From an uncultured Ectothiorhodospiraceae bacterium (GTDB lineage: Bacteria; Pseudomonadota; Gammaproteobacteria; UBA6429; Thiohalophilaceae), in assembly GCA_947259575.1 (NCBI GenBank), contig CAMYMU010000032.1, positions 1-64,000 of the forward strand: 64,000 nt of DNA. The letters run 5' to 3'. Shown here piece after piece: positions 26,899-35,739 of the stretch (positions are counted from its first letter, which is position 1; each line of letters begins with the position of its first letter). The notes beneath the pieces were generated by a model. That model worked only from the letters and a program-made list of their open reading frames with translations, searched no databases and had not been told where the DNA came from. Both the position numbers and the translations under genes were made by a program.

Positions 26899-27242
26899 CT
26901 CTCTCGGAGAGGTCCTTTGTAACCTGTGGGCGGATGTAAGTAATATTAGAAATTCCTAAATTATTTATTCAGACAATTTTAGTGATAAATCGCTGTTGAA
27001 ACTAAAACAGTGAATGATATCAGTACAAAAATTATGCGATATATGAATATTTTTGCTAGAGCTAATGATGTTAGGTGTGTTACTGCACATACAAAAGTAT
27101 GTTGCCTGTAGTAATGTTGTGTGTAATGAGTGATATGCGGTTTTTCTAGATTAGACGACATAACCTTAATGTAACGCTGTCTTTTATCAGACAAGGTTTC
27201 GAGCCATATGGTTAAATAATTTATTCAAACAGAGATGATCTG
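26899..27242. other. Intergenic region after the EPS operon
   Basis: A short hairpin CTCT-CGG-AGAG followed by GTCCTTT stands just after the last EPS gene and could be a weak terminator. The rest is AT-rich with nothing recognised. Confidence 0.35.
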
Positions 27243-27449
27243 ATGGAAACACGAAAATCACCATTACCTTACCTGACAACAGAAGAATATAATGAATTGA
27301 TCGCTGAAGCGGCACTTCATTTATCTAAGCTGGGTGGATTTAAAGTTAATAACCTTGCTGATGACTGGCGGCAAGCAGAATTGAGAATACTTAACCTTAT
27401 TACAGATATTGGTGCTCAATACGATGGCAACACTAAACTCGAACGCTAA
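27243..27449 (+). CDS. Small hypothetical protein (68 aa)
   Basis: A soluble, mostly helical 68-residue protein (METRKSPLPYLTTEEYNELI and on), with GAGATGATCTG before the ATG. It has no signal or membrane segment and no family is recognised. It stands alone between two gene-free stretches, so it could be a true orphan or a chance frame. Amino-acid composition favours real. Confidence 0.5.
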   Translation: METRKSPLPYLTTEEYNELIAEAALHLSKLGGFKVNNLADDWRQAELRILNLITDIGAQYDGNTKLER

Positions 27450-28169
27450 CACTTTTTTATATTGAATCCACCACATCTTATTAACTTCTTACCCGCTTTT
27501 TAAGTTTATTCACCGATCAACCCATTCACACGTTCCTTTCCAAAAATTGCCACGCATGGATTGTTTAATGTGGCTCGACTGTAGTGCAAACTGGATCAAA
27601 ATAGTGCAGGATTTTGAGCGGTTTAATCAGTTAATGTGCCTGGTGGAGTCCATCATGAGAGGGTTCAAAGTGGTGCACGATTGGATTGAGTAGAGCCAAA
27701 AATGTTTGCGTGACACAAGTCACAGAATTTGACCTGTGCTTCTGAGTGGTCGGTGTATCCGGCCAGGATTTGGTGTCTTAGAGCCTATGACGTCCCTTTA
27801 GGCAGTTTTCCACAAGGCCTATATCCCCACATATGTTAATGGTTATTAGCTTCTTCATTGGCGCCATGCTGCGCCTGTTTAGCTTTCTGATTGTCTCAGT
27901 ATAAATATTCACATGTTTCAAAATTTGGACACATCTAGTTGTTACCATACTTATATTCGACTTATATCATCGGCATGGTGGTCGATACACAGGTAGAAAT
28001 GCACCAATGTTTAGCGTATTCTAGCTGGCTGACTATGTGGGATACCGTACATATATAATTCTAGACAGAAAATAACGATACGAGATTGTAGGCATAGTAT
28101 GTGCATTAGCAGTTGAGTAGTCGGTAATGGAGTAGTCGGTAGTGCTGAAAATTAGAGGTAAAAATTGTT
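27450..28169. other. 720-base intergenic region before the Crp/Fnr regulator
   Basis: It contains two imperfect copies of a 20-base word, GATCAAAATAGTGCAGGATT at 27594 and GTTCAAAGTGGTGCACGATT at 27663. A third GTAGTGCAAACTGG lies just before. Further on is a tandem 12-base repeat close to the next gene. No coding remnant was recognised with confidence. Confidence 0.4.
28115..28141. repeat. Direct repeat GAGTAGTCGGTA, two copies
   Basis: The 12-base word occurs at 28115-28126 and 28130-28141, a 15-base period, 28 bases before the regulator start. It could be a regulator site or replication slippage. Confidence 0.5.
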
Positions 28170-29009
28170 ATGGCTAACAAAGCAACACAGGAAGTAAAGC
28201 CCTCATCAAATCCGAATAAAAATGAGTTACTCGCTGCGCTTCCGGGGGATGTAAAAGATCGTATTTTTCCATATCTAGAATTGTGTCAGTTGAAGCTGGG
28301 TGAGGTTGTATATGAAGCTGGCGATACTATGCGCTATGTGTATTTTCCATTAGATTGTATTATTGCACTGGTTTACGAAATGGAGGACGGTGCCTCTGCG
28401 GAAATTTCCGTGGTCGGCCTGGAAGGGATCCTGGGAATCGCTGCCTTTATGGGGGGTGAAAGTACCTCTAGCCGCGCGATTGGGTTGCATGCTGGGGCGT
28501 GTTACAAGTTACCGGTGCAGCGTTTACAGTCTGAATTCAATAACGATGGCGTTGTCCGATCGATACTACTACGTTATACACAATCCTTGATCTCACAAAT
28601 GGGGCAAACTGCTGTTTGCAACCGGCATCATACGATTCATCAACAACTATGTCGTTGGTTACTGCTGTCTTTAGATCGTCTTCCAGGCGATAAAATTTTC
28701 ATGACACAGGAGTTGATCGCGAATATGCTCGGTGTTCGCCGTGAAAGTGTCACCGAAGCGGCTGGTAAATTGCAGCAACAAGGTGTTATTCGTTATCAAC
28801 GTGGTTCTATCACCGTGGTGGATCGGCCACAACTTGAAGCTCTGTGCTGTGAATGTTATGCCGTCGTCAAGAAAGAAAGTAACCGACTTAATCCCAGTAA
28901 CTATAAGCATAAAAAAGTAGCGTACGAGCATAAAATAACACCAGTACCCAATAATCTACAGTCAGATACAAGTAGTGCCGAAATAGATATCCGACAACTA
29001 CAGGGTTGA
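28170..29009 (+). CDS. Crp/Fnr family transcriptional regulator
   Basis: This 279-residue protein has a cNMP-type beta-barrel (about 30-140: YEAGDTMRYVYFPLDCIIAL, GLEGILGIAAFMGG) and a C-terminal winged helix (MTQELIANMLGVRRESVTEA, about 175-194). It lacks the cysteine cluster of true FNR. The N-terminal 20 residues and the long basic tail after 235 are extra. Relatives of this short GxxxxGI type often act in stress or redox control. The duplicated GAGTAGTCGGTA just upstream may be its own site. Targets are unknown. Confidence 0.87.
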   Translation: MANKATQEVKPSSNPNKNELLAALPGDVKDRIFPYLELCQLKLGEVVYEAGDTMRYVYFPLDCIIALVYEMEDGASAEISVVGLEGILGIAAFMGGESTSSRAIGLHAGACYKLPVQRLQSEFNNDGVVRSILLRYTQSLISQMGQTAVCNRHHTIHQQLCRWLLLSLDRLPGDKIFMTQELIANMLGVRRESVTEAAGKLQQQGVIRYQRGSITVVDRPQLEALCCECYAVVKKESNRLNPSNYKHKKVAYEHKITPVPNNLQSDTSSAEIDIRQLQG

Positions 29010-29292
29010 TTTTTTATCTAGCGATTTTTTCTTTTTTAGAAGAAAGTAATACTCTGGATTCTATCATCCTATGCCAATGGTGTCTGAGCCCATTTCCGTT
29101 GAGATTCCGAACAAATTCAATTAGTGGTTATATTCTTTTCCTGGCAGACACCCCTGGTTTTCAGCTGACATAATATCTTTAATAACAGTCAGTTAAAGTT
29201 CTAAAAAAACCTGACCAAGTGATATTCAGCCTTGAACTGTAGTCAAGCTTCTGCTTGAAATAGTGGATGTCTGTCTGAAGAGTATGGGTGTA

Positions 29293-30327
29293 CTAACAGC
29301 CTATAATCAGTCGGCTTTTTTTGTTCAGCAATTTCTGGCCTAGATAACAAGTAGCTATAGACAAAAATACTACCAAGGTCGTTACAATAAACCAATTAAT
29401 TAAACTAAACTGTAAATAATTTTGAAGAAAATAACTCAGGATAAATAGAAAATATCCGTGAACGAAGAAAATTCCGAAGCTAATTTACGCAATATAGTCA
29501 AGTCTATTTGCAACAATACGATCTAATATTTTTAATAGATGCAATAACAAAATACTCAAAATTAACTTTTGTAAAAGTAATATATCTATTACTCCTTTTT
29601 CAGTAGAAAACATACTGACTGAGGTATGCACACCGTGATATTCCATAAAGAATATTTGATAAAATAATATCATCAGGAAAATGAGCACAAGCCAGATGAA
29701 ATTATTTTTTAGGTACTCATCTAATTTAAGCCTAAACTGACTGAAAAACATCCCTAGAATATAAACAGGCAAAAAGTTCAAAAACGAATGAAACACATCC
29801 AGGTTTGGATATATCGGTCGATGGACTAAAAGTGAAACCGGTAAAAGTATAACTAAGAGTAAGTACCACTTTTGATTTTTGCTTATAAACATGAACAATG
29901 GGGCCGCAAGATAAAAAAGCATGATCATCGGGATAAACCAGAGCGGATGATTCAAATGTGCACCGCCTTTAAGATAGAGCCAGGCTACTTTATAAAAGAC
30001 TCCAGTATCTTGTAGTTCTACAAACCTTTCTTCCAGGCCTTCAACCCAAATAGCATGATAGACTGCCGGGATCGATAGAACTAAATATGGCAACAGGACA
30101 TTCAAGAATTTCTTTTTGAGATATCGCTTGTATTCATATTTTGCTGATAAGTGATGAAACAGGTAACCTGCAATAAAGACAAACATTACCGTTCCGCCCT
30201 GAAAAACATCCAGTAATACTCTGCTGAGAACGGGAAATCCTTGCAAGTCAAACCAAAAAACGGAATGCCCAGCAACGATCATGATGATTGCGATCGCACG
30301 GAAGTTATGTACATTTGATAAAAACAA
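29293..30327 (-). pseudogene. Acyltransferase family 3 membrane protein broken by an in-frame TAA
   Basis: From ATG 30327 the frame reads a typical acyltransferase (NVHNFRAIAIIMIVAGHSVF; VMFVFIAGYLFHHL; LPYLVLSIPAVYH) to TAA at 29485-29487, 280 codons. Without any shift, the same frame continues for 63 more codons after the stop, ISFGIFFVHGYFLFILSYFL and on, to TAG at 29293. ISFGIFFVHGY is the conserved last-helix motif of this family, where a Lys (AAA) would fit in place of TAA. The full gene would be 344 codons. A single A-to-T change is the simplest cause. The protein as read lacks its last two membrane segments. Confidence 0.8.
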
Positions 30328-30890
30328 AATTCGTCCCCAAATTAAATTTTGGTACGACTCTTATAATTTTTCTCGTACATATGAACTACGTTAGTTTATT
30401 AGTGAATACTTTAACATCATGCTACTTACTTTTAAATAACTTAAAGTAAAATTTATCTTAAATAAATCCATTACTTATTTTATGATTCATTGTTTACACA
30501 AATGCTAATCGCACTCAATCTAACGCAGAACCTAAATTCTGATGGAAAAAATCAGGTATTATTTGGCAAATTCTTAAAGGAAAATTTAAAATATTGGTAT
30601 TTTATAGCTTAGTCACAAATGAAACCCCGCAGGGTTCTATAGCTAGGCCTACAATAAAATATGCAGGCGACCTGACCCAGCTCGTGTACCACGGTGTTTG
30701 CCAATATTCGTGGTGCGAGGAAGGCAATGTCAGGAACACATAGTCGAGGGCGAAGCGTGAGCCAGAGCCGAGAGTAACAAATACTTAAGTCGGGTTAGTA
30801 AAGCGGGGTCTTTTAAAGATTAACACAAATACAGAAAAACCAGAGTTCGTTTCAACTCTTAAAAGATATCTACCGGGCTTAATTTTCGTT
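30328..30890. other. Intergenic region with a structured element
   Basis: The left part (to about 30600) is very AT-rich and serves as the leader of the leftward acyltransferase. The right part (30618-30812) is GC-richer, with several nested complementary arms, described separately as a possible RNA. Confidence 0.5.
30624..30809 (+). ncRNA. Candidate structured RNA or 5' leader of the TPR gene
   Basis: Nested arms can be paired by eye. ACCCCGC (30624-30630) pairs with GCGGGGT (30803-30809), closing the whole element. CCTGAC (30671-30676) pairs with GTCAGG (30729-30734). CTCG (30681-30684) pairs with CGAG (30716-30719), and ACCACG (30688-30693) with CGTGGT (30709-30714). A further hairpin is CCGA-g-AGTA-acaaa-TACT-taag-TCGG (about 30768-30793). 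The element does not match a riboswitch class I know. It could be a cis-acting leader, a trans-acting RNA, or a mobile repeat with inverted ends. Confidence 0.35.
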
Positions 30891-31490
30891 GTGCTGCTGA
30901 TTGTGGCCGGTTTGTATTACCAGAAATACATGGACACCGGTTTTGTGGAGGAAGTGCCCGGAACAGACCTGGCGGTACTTAAGCCATATGAGTTTAAGAA
31001 TAGGGAGCTCATACCTTTGGCGGATAAGGCACTCGAGTATTACAAGAATCAGCAGTTCGAGTTAGCCAGGGATACGTATAAAGAACTTATTCGGCAGGGA
31101 GAAGATGAGCCCACTGGCCACTATGGCCTTGGGGTGAGTCTGCTGTTTCTTGATGACGCTGATGGTGCAGAACAAAGTTTTAATCGGACGCTTGAACTTG
31201 TACCGAATGATCCGGGTGCTTTTCTTGGCTTAGGTAGCGTTGCTTCCTGGCGCCGTGATCCTGAGCAGAGTATTGTCTTTTATAAAAAGGCGCTAGAGGT
31301 AAAACCAAATTATGTCTTTGCACATGAGTTTGTCGCGATCGAGTATCATCATATTGGAGAGTATGACCTGGCTATAAAGCATTATAAAAAAGTCGTGGAG
31401 CTAATTCCTGATACAAGGTCTGCGAAAAATTCGCAGCGAGCCATAGATAAAATAACCAGGGACCAAAAAAATAACAAAGAATTTTACTGA
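30891..31490 (+). CDS. Membrane-anchored tetratricopeptide repeat protein
   Basis: The 199 residues from GTG 30891 hold a membrane segment remnant, then TPR-like helices from about residue 43 (ALEYYKNQQFELARDTYKEL; GHYGLGVSLLFLDDADGAEQ; ALEVKPNYVFAHEF; YDLAIKHYKKVVELIPD). The frame stays open upstream to a TAA at 30786. It encodes NTNTEKPEFVSTLKRYLPGL before IFVVLLIVAG, which would complete the membrane anchor. The true start is therefore probably upstream, but no ATG, GTG or TTG is present there. An ATT at 30819 is the best rare-start candidate. I give the conservative GTG. Confidence 0.75.
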   Translation: MLLIVAGLYYQKYMDTGFVEEVPGTDLAVLKPYEFKNRELIPLADKALEYYKNQQFELARDTYKELIRQGEDEPTGHYGLGVSLLFLDDADGAEQSFNRTLELVPNDPGAFLGLGSVASWRRDPEQSIVFYKKALEVKPNYVFAHEFVAIEYHHIGEYDLAIKHYKKVVELIPDTRSAKNSQRAIDKITRDQKNNKEFY

Positions 31491-31495
31491 CAACT

Positions 31496-31639
31496 ATGTT
31501 CGGAAAACGAAGTAAGGCCAAGGATACACATGATCGTTATGCGAATGTTGAAGTGAATTTCCTGCTCTAGAAACTGGAAAACTATTACAGGATAGTGTTA
31601 CTTTCTAGTAACTTACGATATAACCTGGAGCCCGCCTTT
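31496..31639 (+). pseudogene. Remnant of an AAA+ ATPase (Walker B to sensor 1 region)
   Basis: Right after the TPR gene the frame reads MFGKRSKAKDTHDRYANVEV, then NFLL, a TAG (31568), then KLENYYRIVLLSSNLRYNLE and PAF. This matches the block after Walker B in a group of AAA+ ATPases (DALFGKR..KDAHDRYANIE.SYLLQ..E.Y.G...L.TN). The TAG replaces the expected Gln codon. Both ends of the domain, including Walker A, are absent. It is a decayed fragment of a lost gene. Confidence 0.65.
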
Positions 31640-31693
31640 AATAAAAGTGCCGGCACAAGTTAAGAATTAAATAAAACTTTATTTGGGCAGGCA

Positions 31694-32260
31694 ATGAAAA
31701 TCAGAATTATTACAGTTTTTTTAATATTGATCATACCTTATGTCTTTACACCCTCCTCATATGCTGATGTACTTTTCGAATTAGGCATACACACTGGAGA
31801 GGGTGAGATCTCACTGGTTGATAATTCTAACGCGGTGGTCGCGTCAACAAAAGCAGGAAGGTTATACTCTTTTTCCATAGGTGGAACGATAGAGCATACT
31901 GACAACCTTGAAACACAGCTTTCTTTTGGGATTAAATCCGATGGCCAATTTAGCACAGATAGCGAAACCAGCTGGGTACGATACCCGTTCAATGCCATCG
32001 TTTTTTATCGCAAGCAGAACTTCCGCATTGGACTAGGGGCGACGGCGCATCTATTTTCTAAATATGAAACCTCAGGCCCTGCAGTAAATGCTTCAAATAC
32101 ATATGAGGATGCTATCGGTGCAATCGTTGAGTTTGATTATAGGATCAACGAGCAATTTCATCTTGGACTTCGCTATACGGATATAAACTATGTGCGTGAG
32201 AATGACAGCAAGCGTTTCGATGGAAGCAGTATTGGAATTATGCTTATTTTGTTGGTCTAA
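31694..32260 (+). CDS. Outer-membrane beta-barrel-like protein
   Basis: This 188-residue protein has a Sec signal (MKIRIITVFLILIIPYVFTP, cleavage near YA-D). After it, alternating hydrophobic/polar stretches with Gly and aromatic residues (LYSFSIGGTIEH, ETQLSFGIKSDGQF, NFRIGLGATAHLF, QFHLGLRYTDINYV) suggest an eight-stranded barrel. It ends in a hydrophobic stretch rather than a clear C-terminal Phe. GGGCAGGCA precedes the ATG. Function is unknown. Confidence 0.6.
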   Translation: MKIRIITVFLILIIPYVFTPSSYADVLFELGIHTGEGEISLVDNSNAVVASTKAGRLYSFSIGGTIEHTDNLETQLSFGIKSDGQFSTDSETSWVRYPFNAIVFYRKQNFRIGLGATAHLFSKYETSGPAVNASNTYEDAIGAIVEFDYRINEQFHLGLRYTDINYVRENDSKRFDGSSIGIMLILLV

Positions 32261-32317
32261 TAAACAGTGCACCAATATTATTAATATAAAAGCGTTAACG
32301 TGTACTAAGAGGTTGTT

Positions 32318-32971
32318 ATGAGCCATCCGGTTATTGATGATTTGCTTTGGCGACGGACCACAAAAAAATACGATCCCGATAAGAAAGTGTCGGAACAGGA
32401 TTTGGTTGTTTTTTTTGAGGCATTACGTCTTACAGCATCTTCCATTAATTCGCAACCCTGGAAGTATGTGGTTATTGATAGTGATGAAGCAAGACAGCGT
32501 ATGTTTAAAACATTTGCACACAATCACAAATATAACCAGCCCCATGTGTTTGAGGCTTCACAGATTATTCTGTTTGCCTACAATCCTTATTACACACGGG
32601 ATGATTATGCCACGGTGGTGGATAAAGGCATTGAAGATAAGCGTACTAAATCAGAAGATCGGGACAAGGCGTTTGCGGGTTTCCGATTCGCTGAGCTGAA
32701 CACTGACGAGAATGGTTACACAGGCTGCTGGACAAAGGCACAAACCTATCTTGCCCTGGGTAATGCTTTACACACTTTGGCAAGGCTTAGAATCGATTCC
32801 ACGCCGCTTGAAGGGATTGATATCGAACTGGTCAATAAAGAATTTAAACAGGAACTTGACGGCTATCAGTGTGATGTGGCCTTAGCTATTGGTTATCATC
32901 ATCCGGATGATTACAACGCTAAGCTTCCCAAATCGCGACTTAGTATGGATAGCATTTTAATGCGGATTTAA
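32318..32971 (+). CDS. NfsB-like nitroreductase family flavoprotein
   Basis: This 217-residue FMN-dependent NAD(P)H oxidoreductase shows RRTTKKYDPDKKVSEQDL at the N-terminus, RLTASSINSQPWKYVVI (FMN-binding S-x-N-x-Q-PW) and LALGNALHTLARLRIDSTPLEG, all typical of NfsB/dihydropteridine-reductase-like enzymes. The C-terminal segment is VALAIGYHHPDDYN. It would reduce nitro compounds or quinones in the cytosol. GAGGTTGTT precedes the ATG. It has no clear operon partner. Confidence 0.88.
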   Translation: MSHPVIDDLLWRRTTKKYDPDKKVSEQDLVVFFEALRLTASSINSQPWKYVVIDSDEARQRMFKTFAHNHKYNQPHVFEASQIILFAYNPYYTRDDYATVVDKGIEDKRTKSEDRDKAFAGFRFAELNTDENGYTGCWTKAQTYLALGNALHTLARLRIDSTPLEGIDIELVNKEFKQELDGYQCDVALAIGYHHPDDYNAKLPKSRLSMDSILMRI

Positions 32972-32995
32972 GTATATGTTTCCAGGAATTACTAA

Positions 32996-33511
32996 ATGAC
33001 AGATGATCCATTTAATCCGCCTTCTGCAAAAGTTGATGACCCCGTTGCAAAAACGCAACCATATGGATCGGTCTGGAAAGGAGTCCTAATTGGGGGTGCG
33101 ATCGATCTCGGTGGTTCAACAGCGTTAGGCTTTATCATTGTCATTGTATATATCGTGCTTAACATTGATTCAAGTACAGGCCTATCAGAAATCATGGGGT
33201 TGTTAATGAACTTTGTCGAGGAATCACTAAGTTTTGATTCTGCATGGGGTTTAGCTGGCGTGATTCTGGGTAGTATCATTTCATTAATAGCAGGCTACGT
33301 TTGTGCACTTTTTGCTCGTGAGTTTTGGATCAAGGCTGCTTTGATACTAGGTGCTATCGATGCGCTGTATGTTCTAGCTAACGGCCAGGGTTTTTATTCA
33401 ATAGAGACTAATCTGGGTTATGGATTACTTACCTTTACTCTTGTTTTTATAGGCGGGTGGATACGCGTATTACAACAACAAAAATTGGGTCGGAACAAAG
33501 CAACTGATTGA
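32996..33511 (+). CDS. Four-helix hypothetical membrane protein
   Basis: These 171 residues have a Pro-rich cytoplasmic N-terminus (MTDDPFNPPSAKVDDP) and about four membrane segments (about 30-55, 85-105, 110-130, 135-155). The DDPFNPPSA-type start is common to small uncharacterised gammaproteobacterial membrane proteins, and the last frame of this window (63617) has a similar one. Function is unknown. Confidence 0.65.
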   Translation: MTDDPFNPPSAKVDDPVAKTQPYGSVWKGVLIGGAIDLGGSTALGFIIVIVYIVLNIDSSTGLSEIMGLLMNFVEESLSFDSAWGLAGVILGSIISLIAGYVCALFAREFWIKAALILGAIDALYVLANGQGFYSIETNLGYGLLTFTLVFIGGWIRVLQQQKLGRNKATD

Positions 33512-33638
33512 CTTATAAAATATAAATGCACGTAATGGGTTATGAAAACAGGCTTAAACACGTGTTTTTAAGATAAAGTTATGTTGTTTAGAATAAGGTA
33601 TTATATAGTAAGAGAAATTATAATGATTGGAGGTAAGT

Positions 33639-33809
33639 ATGCGTTCGTTGGTTAGTTCTTTGGGTATTTTATTTTTTTGTGTTTTTGTCACCGGATGTTC
33701 CCCAGAAGTAGGTAGTGATGAGTGGTGTGCGGCGATGAAGGAAAAGCCCAAAGGTGAATGGTCGGCCAATGAGTTGCGTGATTACACCAAACATTGCATA
33801 TTAAAATAA
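33639..33809 (+). CDS. Small DUF3012-type lipoprotein
   Basis: The start is set at ATG 33639 after TTGGAGG (33627-33633), giving 56 residues. The lipobox is VTGC, followed by SPEVGSDEWCAAMKEKPKGE and WSANELRDYTKHCI, a pattern I recognise as the small DUF3012 lipoprotein family. The two mature cysteines (after the lipid Cys) may pair. Function is unknown. Confidence 0.8.
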   Translation: MRSLVSSLGILFFCVFVTGCSPEVGSDEWCAAMKEKPKGEWSANELRDYTKHCILK

Positions 33810-34235
33810 CAGCTTTTACGGATCAGGAGCAGAACACAATCTGCAGGATTTTCACCTAAATGTTTCGCAGCTTTATGCTCGTACCAGTTATGCGCTCATT
33901 TTGTTAGTAATTTATTCAGGCTTTTTATTTTATTTGTAGTGCAGCACTGAAGATGGATATCTGGATAATTTTGTTTATCTATTTGCTTGCGAGTTATTTC
34001 TTCCTGATCGGTCGAATCCAACTTTCCTCTTTATATAAATCAGAGGTAAAACTTAAAGGTAGTTTAAAAAGTCAGGCCAACATCAACTATTATATAATAA
34101 GGAGTCTGTCATAAATGAGAGTGTTTCATTTGTTGTTGTAGTTGTTTTAGTAACCGTGATTTTGTTTGCGCTTTGATATCTATAGGAAGAGTGCATTTTC
34201 AACATTAGTACACTATTGACCAGGGGGTTGTCGAT
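33810..34235. other. Intergenic region with one small possible membrane ORF
   Basis: Apart from the 53-codon frame at 33953 nothing was recognised. A ribosome-like GGGGG precedes the next gene at 34236. Confidence 0.4.
33953..34114 (+). CDS. Possible small membrane protein (53 aa)
   Basis: ATG 33953 opens 53 codons beginning MDIWIILFIYLLASYFFLIG, a plausible single membrane helix. A Lys/Ser/Asn-rich tail follows. The ribosome site is weak (TGAAG directly before the ATG) and AT-rich sequence easily gives such frames, so support is low. Confidence 0.2.
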   Translation: MDIWIILFIYLLASYFFLIGRIQLSSLYKSEVKLKGSLKSQANINYYIIRSLS

Positions 34236-35009
34236 ATGTCACGTGTTTTGTATGAGAAGGATGATCACAAGGTCATTCTGTTTACCGGTTTTGTAGAGGG
34301 TGACGGCGTTCATTCGAACCAGTTATTGATTGAGGATCATGGTCAGCTTGCATTGTTTGACCCCGGTGGTGAGTTAACCTACCAACCATTGCAAATGGAG
34401 ATTTCCAAACTTTACGACCTCAAGCAACTGGAGTTTGTTGTGGCGTCACATCAAGACCCGGACATTATTACATCTCTGGAGAAGTGGTTGCTTTATTCGC
34501 ACGCGCGGATTGTGATCTCGACGTTATGGCAACGTTTTTTACCACACCTTGTTCCATCGGTTAGGGCGAATGACTATAAGGACAGAATTGTGCCGGTGCC
34601 TGACAGGGGCGCGATCATTAATCTTGGCCAGTGCCAGATAAAGGCCTTACCTGCCCACTTTCTACACTCGGTTGGCAATCTGCACTTTTATGACGAAACC
34701 AGCAAGATTCTGTTCACTGGTGATGTGGGCGCTTCATTTGATAATCCTGATGACGATCTGGCGGTTGAGGATTTTGATATACATAGTGATGGTATGCTGG
34801 ATTTCCACCAGCGTTATATGGGCGCGAATATTATATGTCGTCTATGGGCGAACATGGTACGTGAGTTGGATGTGGAGATGATCGTTCCTCAGCACGGTAG
34901 GCCCTATGTAGGTAAAGAGATGGTGGCAACCTTTTTGCGCTGGTTCGAAGAGCTCAAGTGCGGTATTGATCTGATGAAGGTAAAATCGTATTCAGTACCA
35001 CGTTTATAA
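34236..35009 (+). CDS. ODP/flavodiiron-type MBL-fold di-iron protein (no flavodoxin domain)
   Basis: This 257-residue metallo-beta-lactamase-fold protein has di-iron-type ligands. His72, Asp74 and Asp76 lie in SHQDPDI, His144 or His150 in HFLHSVGNLH, Asp163 in TGDVG and His220 in PQHGRP. The H-x-D/E-x-D core without the usual final His is typical of flavodiiron proteins and oxygen-binding ODP sensors, not hydrolases. No flavodoxin or rubredoxin domain is fused. It may bind or reduce O2/NO or act as a redox sensor. A diheme cytochrome gene follows after 98 bases. Confidence 0.82.
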   Translation: MSRVLYEKDDHKVILFTGFVEGDGVHSNQLLIEDHGQLALFDPGGELTYQPLQMEISKLYDLKQLEFVVASHQDPDIITSLEKWLLYSHARIVISTLWQRFLPHLVPSVRANDYKDRIVPVPDRGAIINLGQCQIKALPAHFLHSVGNLHFYDETSKILFTGDVGASFDNPDDDLAVEDFDIHSDGMLDFHQRYMGANIICRLWANMVRELDVEMIVPQHGRPYVGKEMVATFLRWFEELKCGIDLMKVKSYSVPRL

Positions 35010-35107
35010 TATTTCATTACAAAAAAAATGGTCAGAGAACATTAAACACGAATATTGAACAGTTCCTCTCAATCTCGGGTTACACTATATTAGAGGTGCT
35101 AATCGTC

Positions 35108-35737
35108 ATGAGCCGTTCATGGGTGTTGAAGCTTTTCATTTTTATTCCGCTATCAATGAGCGCGTTTACTGCGCCTGCAGGTGATTTTGTTGCCTTAGTT
35201 CAGTCATGTGAAAAGTGCCATGGCAAGGATGGCAATAGCACGACACCCGATGTTCCGATTATTGCGGGCTTTTCCCATGAGGGTTTCCTCAATACCATGG
35301 ATGTCTTTCGGGAAGATGACCGTATCGCCGTGGAGTTCCATAAGCCAGGTGAGCCTGAAACGGTGATGAACGAGATTGCCAAGTCGCTTAGCGATGAGGA
35401 TGTGCAAAATCTGGCGGATTATTTTTCTAAACGGCCTTTTAAACCTGTTCAACAGAATGTTGACACTAAATTAGCTCAGCGTGGCGAAGTGATACACAAG
35501 AAGTCCTGTGAGAAGTGTCACAACGAAAATGGTTCTGAGCCAGTCGATGATGCCGCTATCCTGGCGGGCCAGTGGACACCCTACCTGAGACGTCAGTTTG
35601 ATAATTTTCTAAGTGGTAAGCGTATCGTGCCTAGAACCATGTTGCGACGTATCAAAAAATTGTCAAAAGAGGATATAGAAGGGCTGCTAAACTTTTATGC
35701 CAGTGAGGGTATGCGAAACAGAGTTTCAGAAAAATAA
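35108..35737 (+). CDS. Diheme cytochrome c4-like protein
   Basis: Start ATG 35108 (MSRSWVLKLFIFIPLSMSAF) is preferred over the in-frame GTG at 35096 because GAGGTG is the ribosome site. After the signal there are two CxxCH heme sites, CEKCHGKDGNS and CEKCHNENGSEP, each with a downstream Met region, in two similar halves of about 90 residues. Cytochrome c4-type proteins carry electrons to terminal oxidases in the periplasm. The next gene starts three bases after its stop. Confidence 0.88.
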   Translation: MSRSWVLKLFIFIPLSMSAFTAPAGDFVALVQSCEKCHGKDGNSTTPDVPIIAGFSHEGFLNTMDVFREDDRIAVEFHKPGEPETVMNEIAKSLSDEDVQNLADYFSKRPFKPVQQNVDTKLAQRGEVIHKKSCEKCHNENGSEPVDDAAILAGQWTPYLRRQFDNFLSGKRIVPRTMLRRIKKLSKEDIEGLLNFYASEGMRNRVSEK

Positions 35738-35739
35738 TT

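Noticed and set aside
27600..27900. Insertion sequence remnant
   Set aside because: No transposase-like reading frame or inverted ends could be shown, only short repeated words.
30624..30809. Cobalamin, c-di-GMP or other known riboswitch
   Set aside because: Conserved core sequences of the classes I know were not found, so the element is kept as unclassified.
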